From the NCBI RefSeq assembly GCF_047495555.1, contig NZ_CP166866.1, forward strand, positions 1,896,001-1,960,000: DNA of 64,000 nucleotides, given 5' to 3'. This document shows positions 37,693 to 46,913 of the stretch, piece after piece. The position numbers and the translations under genes were made by a program. The notes under the pieces were generated by a model, which worked only from the letters and a program-made list of their open reading frames with translations, had not been told where the DNA came from and did no database searches. This stretch comes from Methanobacterium_D sp040373355. Lineage in GTDB: Archaea; Methanobacteriota; Methanobacteria; Methanobacteriales; Methanobacteriaceae. Within the stretch, counting starts at the first letter, position 1; each line of letters begins with the position of its first letter.

Positions 37693-39879
37693 TTAGTGAT
37701 ACTGCACTAAATCCTCAACTTTTTCTTCTGCTTTAACTTTTTTCATAGCTTTCTTGAAATATTTCATTTCAACATTATCAGCTTCTATATTGTCTCTGAG
37801 TGTAAGCATGACCGCTTCACGGCATACTGCTTCAATATCAGCGCCAACATATCCTAATGTATTTTTAGCAAGGTATGAGAGATCAACATCCTCTGCAAGA
37901 GGCATATCTTTAGTATGTACCTTGAATATTTCAAGTCTAGCTTCTTCAGTTGGGTCATCCACTTTAATGTGTCTGTCAAATCTACCAGGTCTAAGTAGTG
38001 CAGGGTCGATTATATCTACCCTGTTTGTAGCAGCAATTACTGCAACGTCCTGCAGTTCTTCCATACCGTCGATTTCAGTAAGCAGTTGATTTACTACTCT
38101 TTGAGTAACTCCAGAATCTGTGCTTCCACCGCTTCTAGCTGTGGCTATAGAATCTATTTCATCAAAGAAGATTATTGTTGGGGCAGTTTGTCTTGCTTTT
38201 CTGAATATTTCCCTTACACCTTTTTCAGATTCTCCAACCCATTTTGATAGAAGCTCTGGACCTTTTACTGCAATGAAGTTTGAATCACTTTCATTTGCAA
38301 CAGCTTTAGCAAGTAAAGTTTTACCAGTTCCCGGAGGACCATAAATAAGTACTCCTTTAGGTGGTCTAACTCCAAACTTCTCAAAGTTATCAGGGTATTT
38401 TAATGGCCATTCTACAGCTTCTTTTAATTCCTGTTTTGCCTTTTCAAGGCCTCCAATATCATCCCATCTAATATCTGGAACCTGGACAAGAACTTCACGA
38501 AGTGCTGATGGCTGAATTTCTCGAAGAGCATCTTTCAAGTCTGATTTTTTAACTATCATTTTCTGAAGAACTTCTTTTGGAATTTCTTCATCGGTCTTAA
38601 TTTCAGGAAGTACTCTTCTTAGAACTCTCATTGCAGCCTCTTTTGCCAGTGATTCAAGGTCTGCACCTACAAATCCATGTGTAACATCTGCAATTTCATC
38701 TAAATCAACGTCTTCTTCGAGAGGCATTCCTCTTGTATGAATTTGAAGAACTTCTTTTCTTCCATCCTTATCAGGTACACCTATTTCAATTTCTCTGTCA
38801 AATCTCCCAGGTCTTCTAATAGCCTGATCAAGTGCATCTACTCTGTTAGTTGCACCAATAACCATGACCTGTCCTCTTGATTTGAGACCGTCCATAAGTG
38901 TTAGAAGCTGAGCTACAGTTCTTCTTTCTACTTCTCCTGTAACTTCTTCACGTTTAGGTGCAATAGCGTCAATTTCATCTATGAATACTATTGAAGGTGC
39001 ATTTTCTTCGGCTTCTTCAAATATTTCTCTGAGTCTTTCTTCAGAGCCACCTACGTACTTGCTCATAATTTCAGGGCCGTTAATGGTTATGAAATGAGCA
39101 TCACTTTCGTTTGCTACAGCTTTAGCAAGTAAAGTTTTACCGGTTCCAGGTGGTCCATGCATTAATACACCTTTAGGTGGTGAAATTCCAAGTCTTTCAA
39201 AGAGTTCTGGCCTTTTAAGAGGGATTTCTATCATTTCTCTTACTTTTTTAACTTCTTCTTTAAGACCACCAATATCTTCGTATGTTACATCAACGAAGTT
39301 TTTAACTCCTTCTAACTTTGAAACATCTACTGGATCTTGCTGAACTTCCACTTCAGTCATCTGAGTAACTTTTACAATTCCTGCAGGCTTTGTTGATACT
39401 ACTGCAAGTTTAAGTTCTCCCATTGGAGCCATATCCCGGAAGAATTCATCAAAGAGACTTCCTCTCATTGATTTAGATGGTTGTCTAAATCCAGATATAA
39501 TTATATCTCCTTTAGAAAGTACTCTACCAGCAAAAGCACCCCTAACATCTCCTTGAACCATTATTTGATGTTCAACTGGAGCCAAGACTACTTTTTTAGC
39601 TTCTTTTGCATTTGCATGTCTTACTGTTACTTCTTCACCTATTGAAGCTCCAGTATTTTTCCTTATATATCCATCAATTCTTATTATTCCTAGCCCAATA
39701 TCTGATTGGGATGATGCGACTGTTGCTGCAGTTAACTTATTCCCTTCTATTTCTATTACATCTCCATCAAGGAGATCAAGTTTTTCCATGCAAGCTGGGT
39801 CTATTCTTGCTATTGATCTTCCAACATCTGCTTGTGAAAATGCTTCTGCAACTTTTAATTTCATTTCTTTATCAGTCAT
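37693..39879 (-). CDS. Cdc48/VCP-type AAA+ ATPase
   Basis: A 728-residue unfoldase. The first 190 residues are the double-psi-barrel N domain. Both AAA modules are complete: D1 with G-P-P-G-T-G-K-T near 240, I-D-E-I-D-A-I-A and R-R-P-G-R-F-D-R-E; D2 with the same Walker A near 515, F-D-E-I-D-S-I and R-P-G-R-F-D-R-H. Archaeal Cdc48 pulls apart protein complexes, probably feeding the proteasome. GGGGGT precedes the ATG. Convergent with the coiled-coil gene. Confidence 0.96.
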   Translation of the reverse strand: MTDKEMKLKVAEAFSQADVGRSIARIDPACMEKLDLLDGDVIEIEGNKLTAATVASSQSDIGLGIIRIDGYIRKNTGASIGEEVTVRHANAKEAKKVVLAPVEHQIMVQGDVRGAFAGRVLSKGDIIISGFRQPSKSMRGSLFDEFFRDMAPMGELKLAVVSTKPAGIVKVTQMTEVEVQQDPVDVSKLEGVKNFVDVTYEDIGGLKEEVKKVREMIEIPLKRPELFERLGISPPKGVLMHGPPGTGKTLLAKAVANESDAHFITINGPEIMSKYVGGSEERLREIFEEAEENAPSIVFIDEIDAIAPKREEVTGEVERRTVAQLLTLMDGLKSRGQVMVIGATNRVDALDQAIRRPGRFDREIEIGVPDKDGRKEVLQIHTRGMPLEEDVDLDEIADVTHGFVGADLESLAKEAAMRVLRRVLPEIKTDEEIPKEVLQKMIVKKSDLKDALREIQPSALREVLVQVPDIRWDDIGGLEKAKQELKEAVEWPLKYPDNFEKFGVRPPKGVLIYGPPGTGKTLLAKAVANESDSNFIAVKGPELLSKWVGESEKGVREIFRKARQTAPTIIFFDEIDSIATARSGGSTDSGVTQRVVNQLLTEIDGMEELQDVAVIAATNRVDIIDPALLRPGRFDRHIKVDDPTEEARLEIFKVHTKDMPLAEDVDLSYLAKNTLGYVGADIEAVCREAVMLTLRDNIEADNVEMKYFKKAMKKVKAEEKVEDLVQYH

Positions 39880-40146
39880 GATTTACCCCCATATTATTTG
39901 AGTGATAATTTTTAAAAGTAATTTTAATCTTTTAGTAAACTATGGTTACTATAATAAAGTTGTAAATCATAGTATATAAATATTTTGGTTAAACTGCTAA
40001 AAAATAGTCTTAATCAACCATTTCTAGCCATTATGATTTAAAAGTAATGCCTATACATATATTATATTACAAAAATAGAGTTTATTGATTTTAAAAATAA
40101 ATTAAGAATAAAATAAATATATTTAACAGTAAAATTATATCAATGG

Positions 40147-41451
40147 CTATCTTATTATAGCTCCAAATCCTTTTAAAAGGGCTTCAACTTCAAACCTTGC
40201 TTCTGAATCAATTACCTCATACTTGATAGTAATACTTATTTTTCCAGATGATATCTGTTTTCCACTATAAATATCCACTAAATTTGCATCTACAACATTA
40301 TCCACACTTTTAATAGTATCTACTATAACTTCAGGATTACAGTTTTCTGGAAATACAGCTGAAATATCAAAAGATTTATGCTCAAAATGTTCAGCTTTCC
40401 ATTCAAAAAGTTCCTTTTCACTTAGAACTTCAACATTTGACAATTTAAGTTCTACTTTATTTTTATTCTGATTTAAAGTAACAAAATCAGGATTTATTTC
40501 TTCTAATATTCCAATGTGGACTACTCCTGAATAAATATGCCTTAAACCGACCTCTTTACCAATCGCTTTTTTAAGAATTCTAATTTCTTCACTTAAAGCA
40601 GATATTGCCTTATCTGACCTTCCAAGAGCTGCTTCAAGATCATCAAGATGTTTAGCTGCATCTCCCATAAGATGAACAAATCCTTCCTCATCTTTTGTGG
40701 AGATCATTCTATTAAGATCCCTGTAAACTGAAATGAATGTCTCATGCGTCTCTTTTATGTATCTATTTTCAGTTTGAATAGAGTAGTATAAATACGGATT
40801 TTGAGCAACAATACGGGCAATCATGTCTACCATTAGACCGTAAACTGGACTTGCAAACATTCTTGATTCTTTAACATCAATATTAAGTCTCTCAATTGTA
40901 GCAGCAATGCCTATATACGCAAAATGAGTTAATCCTTGAACTACACTCATCATTTTATCGTGATTTTGAGGAGTTGTAACAATTATTCTCGCATTTTCAC
41001 TTTCAAGAAAATTATAAATTTTTTGGAACCATTTACCTTCTGTATATGGAGTTAAAACTACCACCTGCCCATCGAGAGACCTTATTCTAGGGCCAAACAG
41101 CGGGTGAGTAGGAATAACTTCAACTCCATCAGGGACATAATTTTGCATAATTTCAGTGGGTTTTTCCTTAACAGATGTTACATCCATTATTAGAGAGCCC
41201 TCTTTTAAAAAAGGGCCAATTTGAGGAACAACAGATGAAACAGAATTAATTGGAACTGACAAAATAATGATATCTGAATTAGAAACAGCATCTTCATTAC
41301 TGGAAGTAAAATTAACTCCAATCTTTTTTGATACTTTTTCTCCAGTTACTTCATCTCTTCCAGTAATAGTAACATTAAAGTTCCTATTTTTTAGAAATTG
41401 AGCAATCCATTTGCCCAGTCCTCTCGTTCCTCCAATTACTGCAATTTTCAG
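40147..41451 (-). CDS. tyrA: Prephenate dehydrogenase with C-terminal regulatory domain, probable CTG start
   Basis: Makes 4-hydroxyphenylpyruvate for tyrosine. The first ATG in frame (41262) would remove the NAD-binding domain. Upstream in frame lie A-V-I-G-G-T-R-G-L-G-K-W (dinucleotide fold), T-G-R-D-E and S-D-I-I-I-L-S-V-P. The only start candidate next to a ribosome site (GGGGAG, seven bases away) is CTG at 41451-41449, giving 434 residues, the usual length for methanogen enzymes of this type. Residues about 65-280 form the catalytic part with T-H-P-L-F-G-P and S-P-V-Y; the last 75 residues look like an ACT-type domain (F-D-I-S-A-V-F-P-E-N). Feedback control by an aromatic amino acid is likely but inferred. 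Confidence 0.88.
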   Translation of the reverse strand: MKIAVIGGTRGLGKWIAQFLKNRNFNVTITGRDEVTGEKVSKKIGVNFTSSNEDAVSNSDIIILSVPINSVSSVVPQIGPFLKEGSLIMDVTSVKEKPTEIMQNYVPDGVEVIPTHPLFGPRIRSLDGQVVVLTPYTEGKWFQKIYNFLESENARIIVTTPQNHDKMMSVVQGLTHFAYIGIAATIERLNIDVKESRMFASPVYGLMVDMIARIVAQNPYLYYSIQTENRYIKETHETFISVYRDLNRMISTKDEEGFVHLMGDAAKHLDDLEAALGRSDKAISALSEEIRILKKAIGKEVGLRHIYSGVVHIGILEEINPDFVTLNQNKNKVELKLSNVEVLSEKELFEWKAEHFEHKSFDISAVFPENCNPEVIVDTIKSVDNVVDANLVDIYSGKQISSGKISITIKYEVIDSEARFEVEALLKGFGAIIR

Positions 41452-41607
41452 GACTTATCTCCCCTTTAAAATTTTTAAATAATCTAAACTGCCTTTTTAT
41501 AATTTATTTATTATGTAAAAATAAGTAAATTTAATTATAAATAATTAATAGGTAAATTTTAAAGATTATCAAAAATAAAAAAAAATGAAAATTTTAAATG
41601 AATATCT

Positions 41608-41928
41608 TTATATTTCTAATGCATGTATCTCTTTTTTCTTTGTTCTCCCATCTATATCTTCTACAGCATTTAAAAGATGCATAACACTCTCATTTAGGAA
41701 AATATCTTTGAATCCTCCAAATTCAAGAGTATCCTTTAAAAACAGACCTCTTCTTTTCATTGGTGCTCCTCTTTCATTCAAGGGATTTATCTCAACCATT
41801 ATAGTTTCTCTACTTGCATCTGCAGGTGTTTTTACAAGGTAAACACCATTCACCGATGTGGGTACTCTCTGCCACGGCTTAACATCTTTTAATGCATCTC
41901 TTATTTTAGTTTCCAATTGTTTTGACAT
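41608..41928 (-). CDS. Conserved-looking hypothetical protein
   Basis: A 106-residue basic soluble protein with a good start context (SD GGTGAAAT before ATG). It begins with an amphipathic helix (E-T-K-I-R-D-A-L-K-D-V-K-P-W) followed by strands V-Y-L-V-K-T and T-I-M-V-E-I-N-P, and R-G-L-F-L-K-D. The composition is that of a well-conserved small cytoplasmic protein, but I cannot name the family. The 318 bases up to pelota are AT-rich and empty. Confidence 0.65.
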   Translation of the reverse strand: MSKQLETKIRDALKDVKPWQRVPTSVNGVYLVKTPADASRETIMVEINPLNERGAPMKRRGLFLKDTLEFGGFKDIFLNESVMHLLNAVEDIDGRTKKKEIHALEI

Positions 41929-42246
41929 TTAATTTCACCAGATAAGACTTTAAAATAAGTTATATTTAAAATTATCATAAGTGAATACTAAATAATATTA
42001 ATTGATATAAAGTACAAACAAACTTTATTAAATTACAAAATAAGCTCTTAAATTAAAAATAAAATTCCATAAAATCATAAAAAATGGATAAATTCAAAAA
42101 TAATGTTCATTTTAAAGGCAATAATTATTTAATTGTTTAAACATAAAAATTTAAGATAAGAATAAAAACAAAAATCAACTAATTAAAGCCAAATTTAAAC
42201 TGATAATTAATATTAATAAAAAACTTAATTTTAAAGTGGTGTAGAA

Positions 42247-43308
42247 ATGCGCATTGTTCATCAAGATACAAAAAAAGGATTTATTGAACTTGTTCCAGAG
42301 ACTCTAGACGATTTATGGCATTTATCCCACATAATAGAGCCTGAAGATTTGATATCCTCTAGAACTACACGTAGAATTCAGGATACAACTGGGGAGAGAC
42401 TAAGAAGTGATAGGGGGATTAAAAAAACATTTTTCATGGGAATTAGAGTAGAGAGCATAAGTTTTCATAAATATACTGGAAAATTAAGGGCAACAGGAGT
42501 AATAGAAAGCGGTCCTGAAGACCTAGTTCCCCTTGGAACTCATCATACCATTGATTTGAAACTCAATAATTCCGTTAAGATCACCAAGGAAAAATGGTCA
42601 AGATGGTTAATTAAACGGCTTAAAACTGCTGTTGAATCTTCAAAAAAACCCTCTGCAATTATTGTAGCTATTGAAGATGATGTAGCAGATTTAGGGATAA
42701 TAAAACAGTATGGAATAGATTACTACGGACCTATTGTGGGTGGGATATCTGGAAAACGAATTATTCAAAAAGATCGGGGGAAAAATATAATTAATTTCTA
42801 TAATGAAGTAGCACAGACACTTCAAAGTTTTGAAGATATTCAAGGAATTATTATTGCCGGTCCCGGATTTACTAAAGGAGATTTCTTCAACTTTTTAAGT
42901 GATAAATACCCTGAACTTGCCAAAATTTCTGGGGTTGAAAACACTGGAACTGGAGGGCGTGTTGGAATACAGGAAGTCCTTAGAAAAGGGACAATCGAGC
43001 AAATGGCAGCAGAAGGACGAATAGCTCAAGAAATGAGATTAATTAGCAAAGTTTTAGAAGAAATTGGAAAATCATCCAATAAAGTTGCATATGGTAAATC
43101 AGATGTTGAAAATGCTTCCAATGCAGGTGCAGCTGAAAATTTACTGGTACTTGATGAAATGGTTCGAGAAGAAGATATTGAAAGTATTATGAACCTTGTA
43201 GAAAATACAGGGGGTAAAGTTATGGTTGTAAGCAGTGAACACGAAGGTGGAAAACAGCTTGGAGCCTTAGGTGGGATAGCAGCTCTTTTAAGGTATAGCA
43301 TAAGTTAA
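42247..43308 (+). CDS. pelA: Pelota homologue, ribosome rescue factor
   Basis: A 353-residue protein matching archaeal pelota (Dom34) over its length. The N-terminal Sm-like domain has D-D-L-W-H-L-S-H-I-I and T-T-R-R-I-Q-D-T-T-G-E-R; the central domain has I-I-I-A-G-P-G-F-T-K; the C-terminal domain has the eRF1-like E-H-E-G-G-K-Q-L. With aEF1A/ABCE1 it frees stalled ribosomes. It is followed 16 bases later by a radical SAM gene, probably in the same transcript. Confidence 0.95.
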   Translation: MRIVHQDTKKGFIELVPETLDDLWHLSHIIEPEDLISSRTTRRIQDTTGERLRSDRGIKKTFFMGIRVESISFHKYTGKLRATGVIESGPEDLVPLGTHHTIDLKLNNSVKITKEKWSRWLIKRLKTAVESSKKPSAIIVAIEDDVADLGIIKQYGIDYYGPIVGGISGKRIIQKDRGKNIINFYNEVAQTLQSFEDIQGIIIAGPGFTKGDFFNFLSDKYPELAKISGVENTGTGGRVGIQEVLRKGTIEQMAAEGRIAQEMRLISKVLEEIGKSSNKVAYGKSDVENASNAGAAENLLVLDEMVREEDIESIMNLVENTGGKVMVVSSEHEGGKQLGALGGIAALLRYSIS

Positions 43309-43324
43309 TAATTAGCGTGATATA

Positions 43325-44548
43325 ATGGCTGTGAAACTTATAAATAAAAAATGCAGCAACTGTAATGTCTGTAAATCTTTTGTGGATTGCCCTGCAGGAA
43401 ATGTTAAGGCAGCAATAGAGACAAGTAGATGTATTGGATGTGGTGCATGTACCATTTCCTGTCCAGAAAAAGCATTAATCTTAGAAGAATGCACAGATGA
43501 AGAAATTAAGGTTTTTGTAAATAATAAAGAAACAATTACTTCAGGTACTGTAAAAGATGCTTTAATTGGTGCAGGAGTACAAATAAATAAATTTCCAAAT
43601 TCCGAGGTTGTAGAAAATCAGCTTTTTGTACCTTGTGACTGTGGCGGATGCTGGGCATGTGTTGTTAAAGTAAATGGAAGAATAACACCTGCATGTGTTA
43701 CTCCCCTAAAAGAAGGAATGAAAATAGAAACAAATCTTAATGAAAACGAAATTCCAACATTAAGAGTAGTAAGTGGTTTCGGAGTTCATTCAGTAGGAGG
43801 AGTAGGAACACCATATCATCTAAAAAAGATTCAAGGACCCATTGAAGTAGTTGGATTTACTCATGGCTGTAATTTAAGATGTCCTCAATGTCAAAATTAT
43901 CCTACTGCATTAACTGCAGGCGGTCATTTAATTGAAGCATATGAATCTTCTCAGATACTTTTAGGGCTAAAAGAAAATTATGAACTTGATAGAATAACCA
44001 TTTCTGGTGGGGAAAGCACATTAAATAGAAAATGGCTTATTGAGGTTATTAAGTCCATTAGAAATCAAGATAATAAGGTTAATATTCATATTGATACCAA
44101 TGGAACAATATTAACTCCAGATTATATAGATGAACTTGTTAAAGCAGGGATGACTGATATCGGTATAGATTTAAAAGCATTTGATATTTTAACTTATATG
44201 GAAATAACAGGCTTAGAAAGCAAAGAATTGGCAGAAAAATACCTTAAAACTTCATGGAAAGCTGTTGAATATATTATTGATAATTATATTGAAGATATTT
44301 TTTTAGGAATTGGAATACCTTACAATTCATCACTTGTATCCAAAGAAGAAATTCAAAGAATTGGAGAAAATATTTCTAAGATTAAAGATGATGTTCAGGT
44401 ATGTGTACTTGATTACAGACCAGAATTTAGAAGAAAAGACCTAATAAAACCATCAGTTAATGAGATGCTTGAAATTAAAGAACTTTTAAATTCTGTTGGT
44501 CTTAAGATTGTTATTGTTCAAACTGAAGAAGGCCATTTTGGCCCTTGA
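43325..44548 (+). CDS. Radical SAM protein with N-terminal ferredoxin and 2Fe-2S-like domains
   Basis: A 407-residue iron-sulfur protein. Residues 8-55 contain two Cys groups (C-S-N-C-N-V-C ... C and C-I-G-C-G-A-C-T-I-S-C-P) of a ferredoxin type. Residues about 60-140 form a ubiquitin-like domain with C-D-C-G-G-C-W-A-C and a later Cys, which may bind a 2Fe-2S cluster. The radical SAM core follows with C-N-L-R-C-P-Q-C near 185 (CxxxCxxC) and G-G-E-S-T near 227. It resembles pyruvate formate-lyase activating enzymes in the core. The substrate is unknown; the multiple clusters suggest an electron-fed modification enzyme. Confidence 0.88.
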   Translation: MAVKLINKKCSNCNVCKSFVDCPAGNVKAAIETSRCIGCGACTISCPEKALILEECTDEEIKVFVNNKETITSGTVKDALIGAGVQINKFPNSEVVENQLFVPCDCGGCWACVVKVNGRITPACVTPLKEGMKIETNLNENEIPTLRVVSGFGVHSVGGVGTPYHLKKIQGPIEVVGFTHGCNLRCPQCQNYPTALTAGGHLIEAYESSQILLGLKENYELDRITISGGESTLNRKWLIEVIKSIRNQDNKVNIHIDTNGTILTPDYIDELVKAGMTDIGIDLKAFDILTYMEITGLESKELAEKYLKTSWKAVEYIIDNYIEDIFLGIGIPYNSSLVSKEEIQRIGENISKIKDDVQVCVLDYRPEFRRKDLIKPSVNEMLEIKELLNSVGLKIVIVQTEEGHFGP

Positions 44549-44677
44549 GTACATATAACAAGCAAAATATGTAGTACATAATTTATTTTAACTAATTAAC
44601 CCCCTTAAAGAAAAAATGACAAAACTTATTAATTCCCGGATACAATATGAATTTTTAGTAATAAAAGGGATTTATAA

Positions 44678-45320
44678 ATTAGGAAAATAATAGCGATAGT
44701 TCTTTGTATTGTTTTTGTATTTTCTATTGTTGATGCTAGTTTTGCAGTCACCGTTTTAGGCAGAGGAAAAATACGGATGGGCTGAAAAAGAAATTTACGG
44801 AAACCAGGGCTCTGGTGAAACCATTGTATTGATTACAAGAGTCCATCCAATGGAATATGGATTCTACAATGCCATTGCTGCTGCATTAAGGGACAAATCA
44901 GGCACATTATCTAAAAAATATGTTCTTTATAAAGTTCATGTAACAAGAAATCAGTGGAATTACAATAAAGGAAGAATAAATGGGCAGCTTATTGCAAATA
45001 AATTTGTTGTTCCTGATGTCAAAAGAATTAAACCAAAGCTTTTAGTTGATATTCACGAAAACAGAGGAAATTAAAGGGTTACTAAGTTTTTATATCCAAT
45101 TTTTAAAAACTGGATAGCCAGAAATTATGCAAATAATATTATACAGAAAATGCCATTTCTGACAATATATTCACCAAAGGGAACAAGTCCAAAGTACATC
45201 ACTCAACCAATATCTCGAAAAGGAATTCCTACTATGGTATATGAAACCTATATGTCCGATTCATATCAAAATAAGTACTCCGATGCAAGTCAATTTATCA
45301 GTGCTTTAGATCAGCTTTAA
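44678..45320 (+). pseudogene. Broken secreted zinc hydrolase (M14/succinylglutamate-desuccinylase-like)
   Basis: Pieces of one exported enzyme remain in order. An ATT codon at 44678, seven bases after GGGA, opens a signal peptide (R-K-I-I-A-I-V-L-C-I-V-F) ending in A-S-F-A. The frame is then lost near 44762; the next frame carries Y-G-N-Q-G-S, R-V-H-P-M-E-Y (His-x-x-Glu) and V-D-I-H-E-N-R-G, then meets a TAA at 45072-45074. The same frame continues after the stop with M-P-F-L-T-I-Y-S-P-K-G-T-S-P and G-I-P-T-M-V-Y-E-T-Y to 45320. One frameshift and one stop therefore inactivate it, unless there are sequence errors. Confidence 0.75.
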
Positions 45321-45371
45321 TATTCAATAAATTAATATATCTTCTTTCTCTATTTTTTATTAGGTGAATCA

Positions 45372-46277
45372 ATGTATACAAAACTTATCCTCGTATTTTT
45401 AATATCAGTCCTTTTAACTCTAATAATTCAATGGATTATACAAAAGCATGGTGGAGGATTATACACTCCTATAAGAGGTGGAAATCCTCGAGCTGTGGGG
45501 ATTGCTCCATTTATAGCAATGATTATCTTTATACCTCAACCATATAGTTATTTAATTGGCATAATTGGCATATTTGCTTTATTCGATGATATTATAGGTA
45601 GAAAGAAAATTAAAGGATTACCTTTTGAGATAGGACAGCTTTCAAGAGGTTTAGGGATGCTTCTAGTTGCATTTATAGGTTTCTTTTATTTCGGCCCTGC
45701 TGCATTACTCATCGCTTTGATGATTCAACCAATTAATATCTCAGACATGCAGCCAGGTTCTGCATGCACTACAGTTATTACAATGTGCATTTTACTAATT
45801 TTATCCATGTTTTTAACTGGCTATACTGATTATTACATTCCATTGGTGATTTTAGCTGCATGTATTGGTTATGCTCCCCTTGATTACAGAGGAAAAATTA
45901 TGATGGGAGAAATTGGGAATCATTCTTTTGCAATAGGATTAGGTATATCCTATGCACTTTTAGGAGGATTTTTAGGAAATATTTGGGGAATAGGATACTA
46001 TATTGGATATTTTATAGGTGTTCTAGTCTTGTTTATTGTTTCATCCATAATAATTGCATTAATTAGGAGAAAAAATTTGAAAATATTCTTAAGAGAACGT
46101 TTAAAAATAGAAAATCCTCATTTTGGAGATTATGTTATGGACGTAATGACTGGAGGAGGATTTGGAGATTTATTCCGCCGAATTATCATTAGAAAGAAAC
46201 AATATGAAATAAAAAATAAATTTTTAATGTTTTTAGGGTTTAGAAGGCTTTTCTATAATCCATATAGTAAAAACTAA
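45372..46277 (+). CDS. MraY-like phosphosugar-lipid transferase
   Basis: A 301-residue membrane protein with about nine helices. It aligns in pattern with the MraY/WecA group: F-D-D-I-I-G-R-K-K near 75, N-I-S-D-M-Q-P-G near 124 in place of the usual N-x-x-N-x-x-D-G, and M-G-E-I-G-N-H-S-F-A-I-G-L near 182 in place of G-D-x-G. The usual third aspartate appears changed to Glu. A MurG-like gene follows at 47880, so this may be the first membrane step of pseudomurein precursor synthesis; that role is inferred. ATG follows AGGTGA. Confidence 0.75.
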   Translation: MYTKLILVFLISVLLTLIIQWIIQKHGGGLYTPIRGGNPRAVGIAPFIAMIIFIPQPYSYLIGIIGIFALFDDIIGRKKIKGLPFEIGQLSRGLGMLLVAFIGFFYFGPAALLIALMIQPINISDMQPGSACTTVITMCILLILSMFLTGYTDYYIPLVILAACIGYAPLDYRGKIMMGEIGNHSFAIGLGISYALLGGFLGNIWGIGYYIGYFIGVLVLFIVSSIIIALIRRKNLKIFLRERLKIENPHFGDYVMDVMTGGGFGDLFRRIIIRKKQYEIKNKFLMFLGFRRLFYNPYSKN

Positions 46278-46289
46278 TCTATTTTGAGT

Positions 46290-46445
46290 TTATTTAACTC
46301 TTACATAGCCTAAAATAAAGAAAATTATGCCCAAAAATATCCATGCAGGACCTGAAATATTATCTCTAGCAATAAACAAGCTATAAAGTCCTAATATTAG
46401 CATTACAGCTGAACATAAAAATACAATCAATCTCGCAGTTCTCAT
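46290..46445 (-). CDS. Small two-helix membrane protein (51 residues)
   Basis: A reverse-strand frame of 51 residues, M-R-T-A-R-L then two hydrophobic segments (about 6-25 and 34-47) separated by A-R-D-N-I-S-G-P and ending in V-R-V-K. The basic ends and clean hydrophobicity argue for a real small membrane protein. No ribosome site is obvious. It lies between two forward genes. Confidence 0.55.
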   Translation of the reverse strand: MRTARLIVFLCSAVMLILGLYSLFIARDNISGPAWIFLGIIFFILGYVRVK

Positions 46446-46537
46446 ACAATAGGGTCATGATTTTTAACTATTTAAATCTTTTCAATTATTATTTTAAATA
46501 ATAAAAACAAACATTTTAATATAAATGGAGAGAAAAC

Positions 46538-46861
46538 ATGCTGATTTTAAACACACCCAATATTGAAGGTAAAAAAATCATTGAATACTTTGGTTTAGTA
46601 ACTGGAGAAGCGTTAATAGGCGCTAATGTCTACAAGGATCTTTTTTCAGGAGTTAGAGATGTTGTAGGCGGAAGAACATCTGCTTATGAAGAAGAGCTTA
46701 AAAAGGCAAGAGAATTAGCATTAATCAGTATGGAAGAAAAAGCAGATAAACTTGATGCTAATGGCATTTTAGGTGTCCAAATTGCATATCAAAACCTTGG
46801 AGGAACCATGGGGAACACCATTATGGTAACAGTATTTGGTACAGCAGTAAAATTTGAATAA
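46538..46861 (+). CDS. YbjQ-family (UPF0145) protein
   Basis: A 107-residue cytoplasmic protein of the YbjQ family, whose members form small beta-barrel pentamers and have been suggested to bind metals. Visible features are the start T-P-N-I-E-G-K-K-I, G-E-A-L-I-G-A-N, the helix A-R-E-L-A-L-I-S-M-E-E-K-A, A-N-G-I-L-G-V and the final V-T-V-F-G-T-A-V. A good ribosome site (GGAGAGAA) precedes ATG 46538. Function unknown. Confidence 0.88.
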   Translation: MLILNTPNIEGKKIIEYFGLVTGEALIGANVYKDLFSGVRDVVGGRTSAYEEELKKARELALISMEEKADKLDANGILGVQIAYQNLGGTMGNTIMVTVFGTAVKFE

Positions 46862-46913
46862 AATAAATGAGACCAATTTATCTTTAATATACTTGTTTTG
46901 GAGTGAGAAAGCA

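Noticed and set aside
44829..45074. An independent 81-residue gene
   Set aside because: It is an inner part of the broken exported hydrolase: the same family sequence continues on both sides of the frame breaks.
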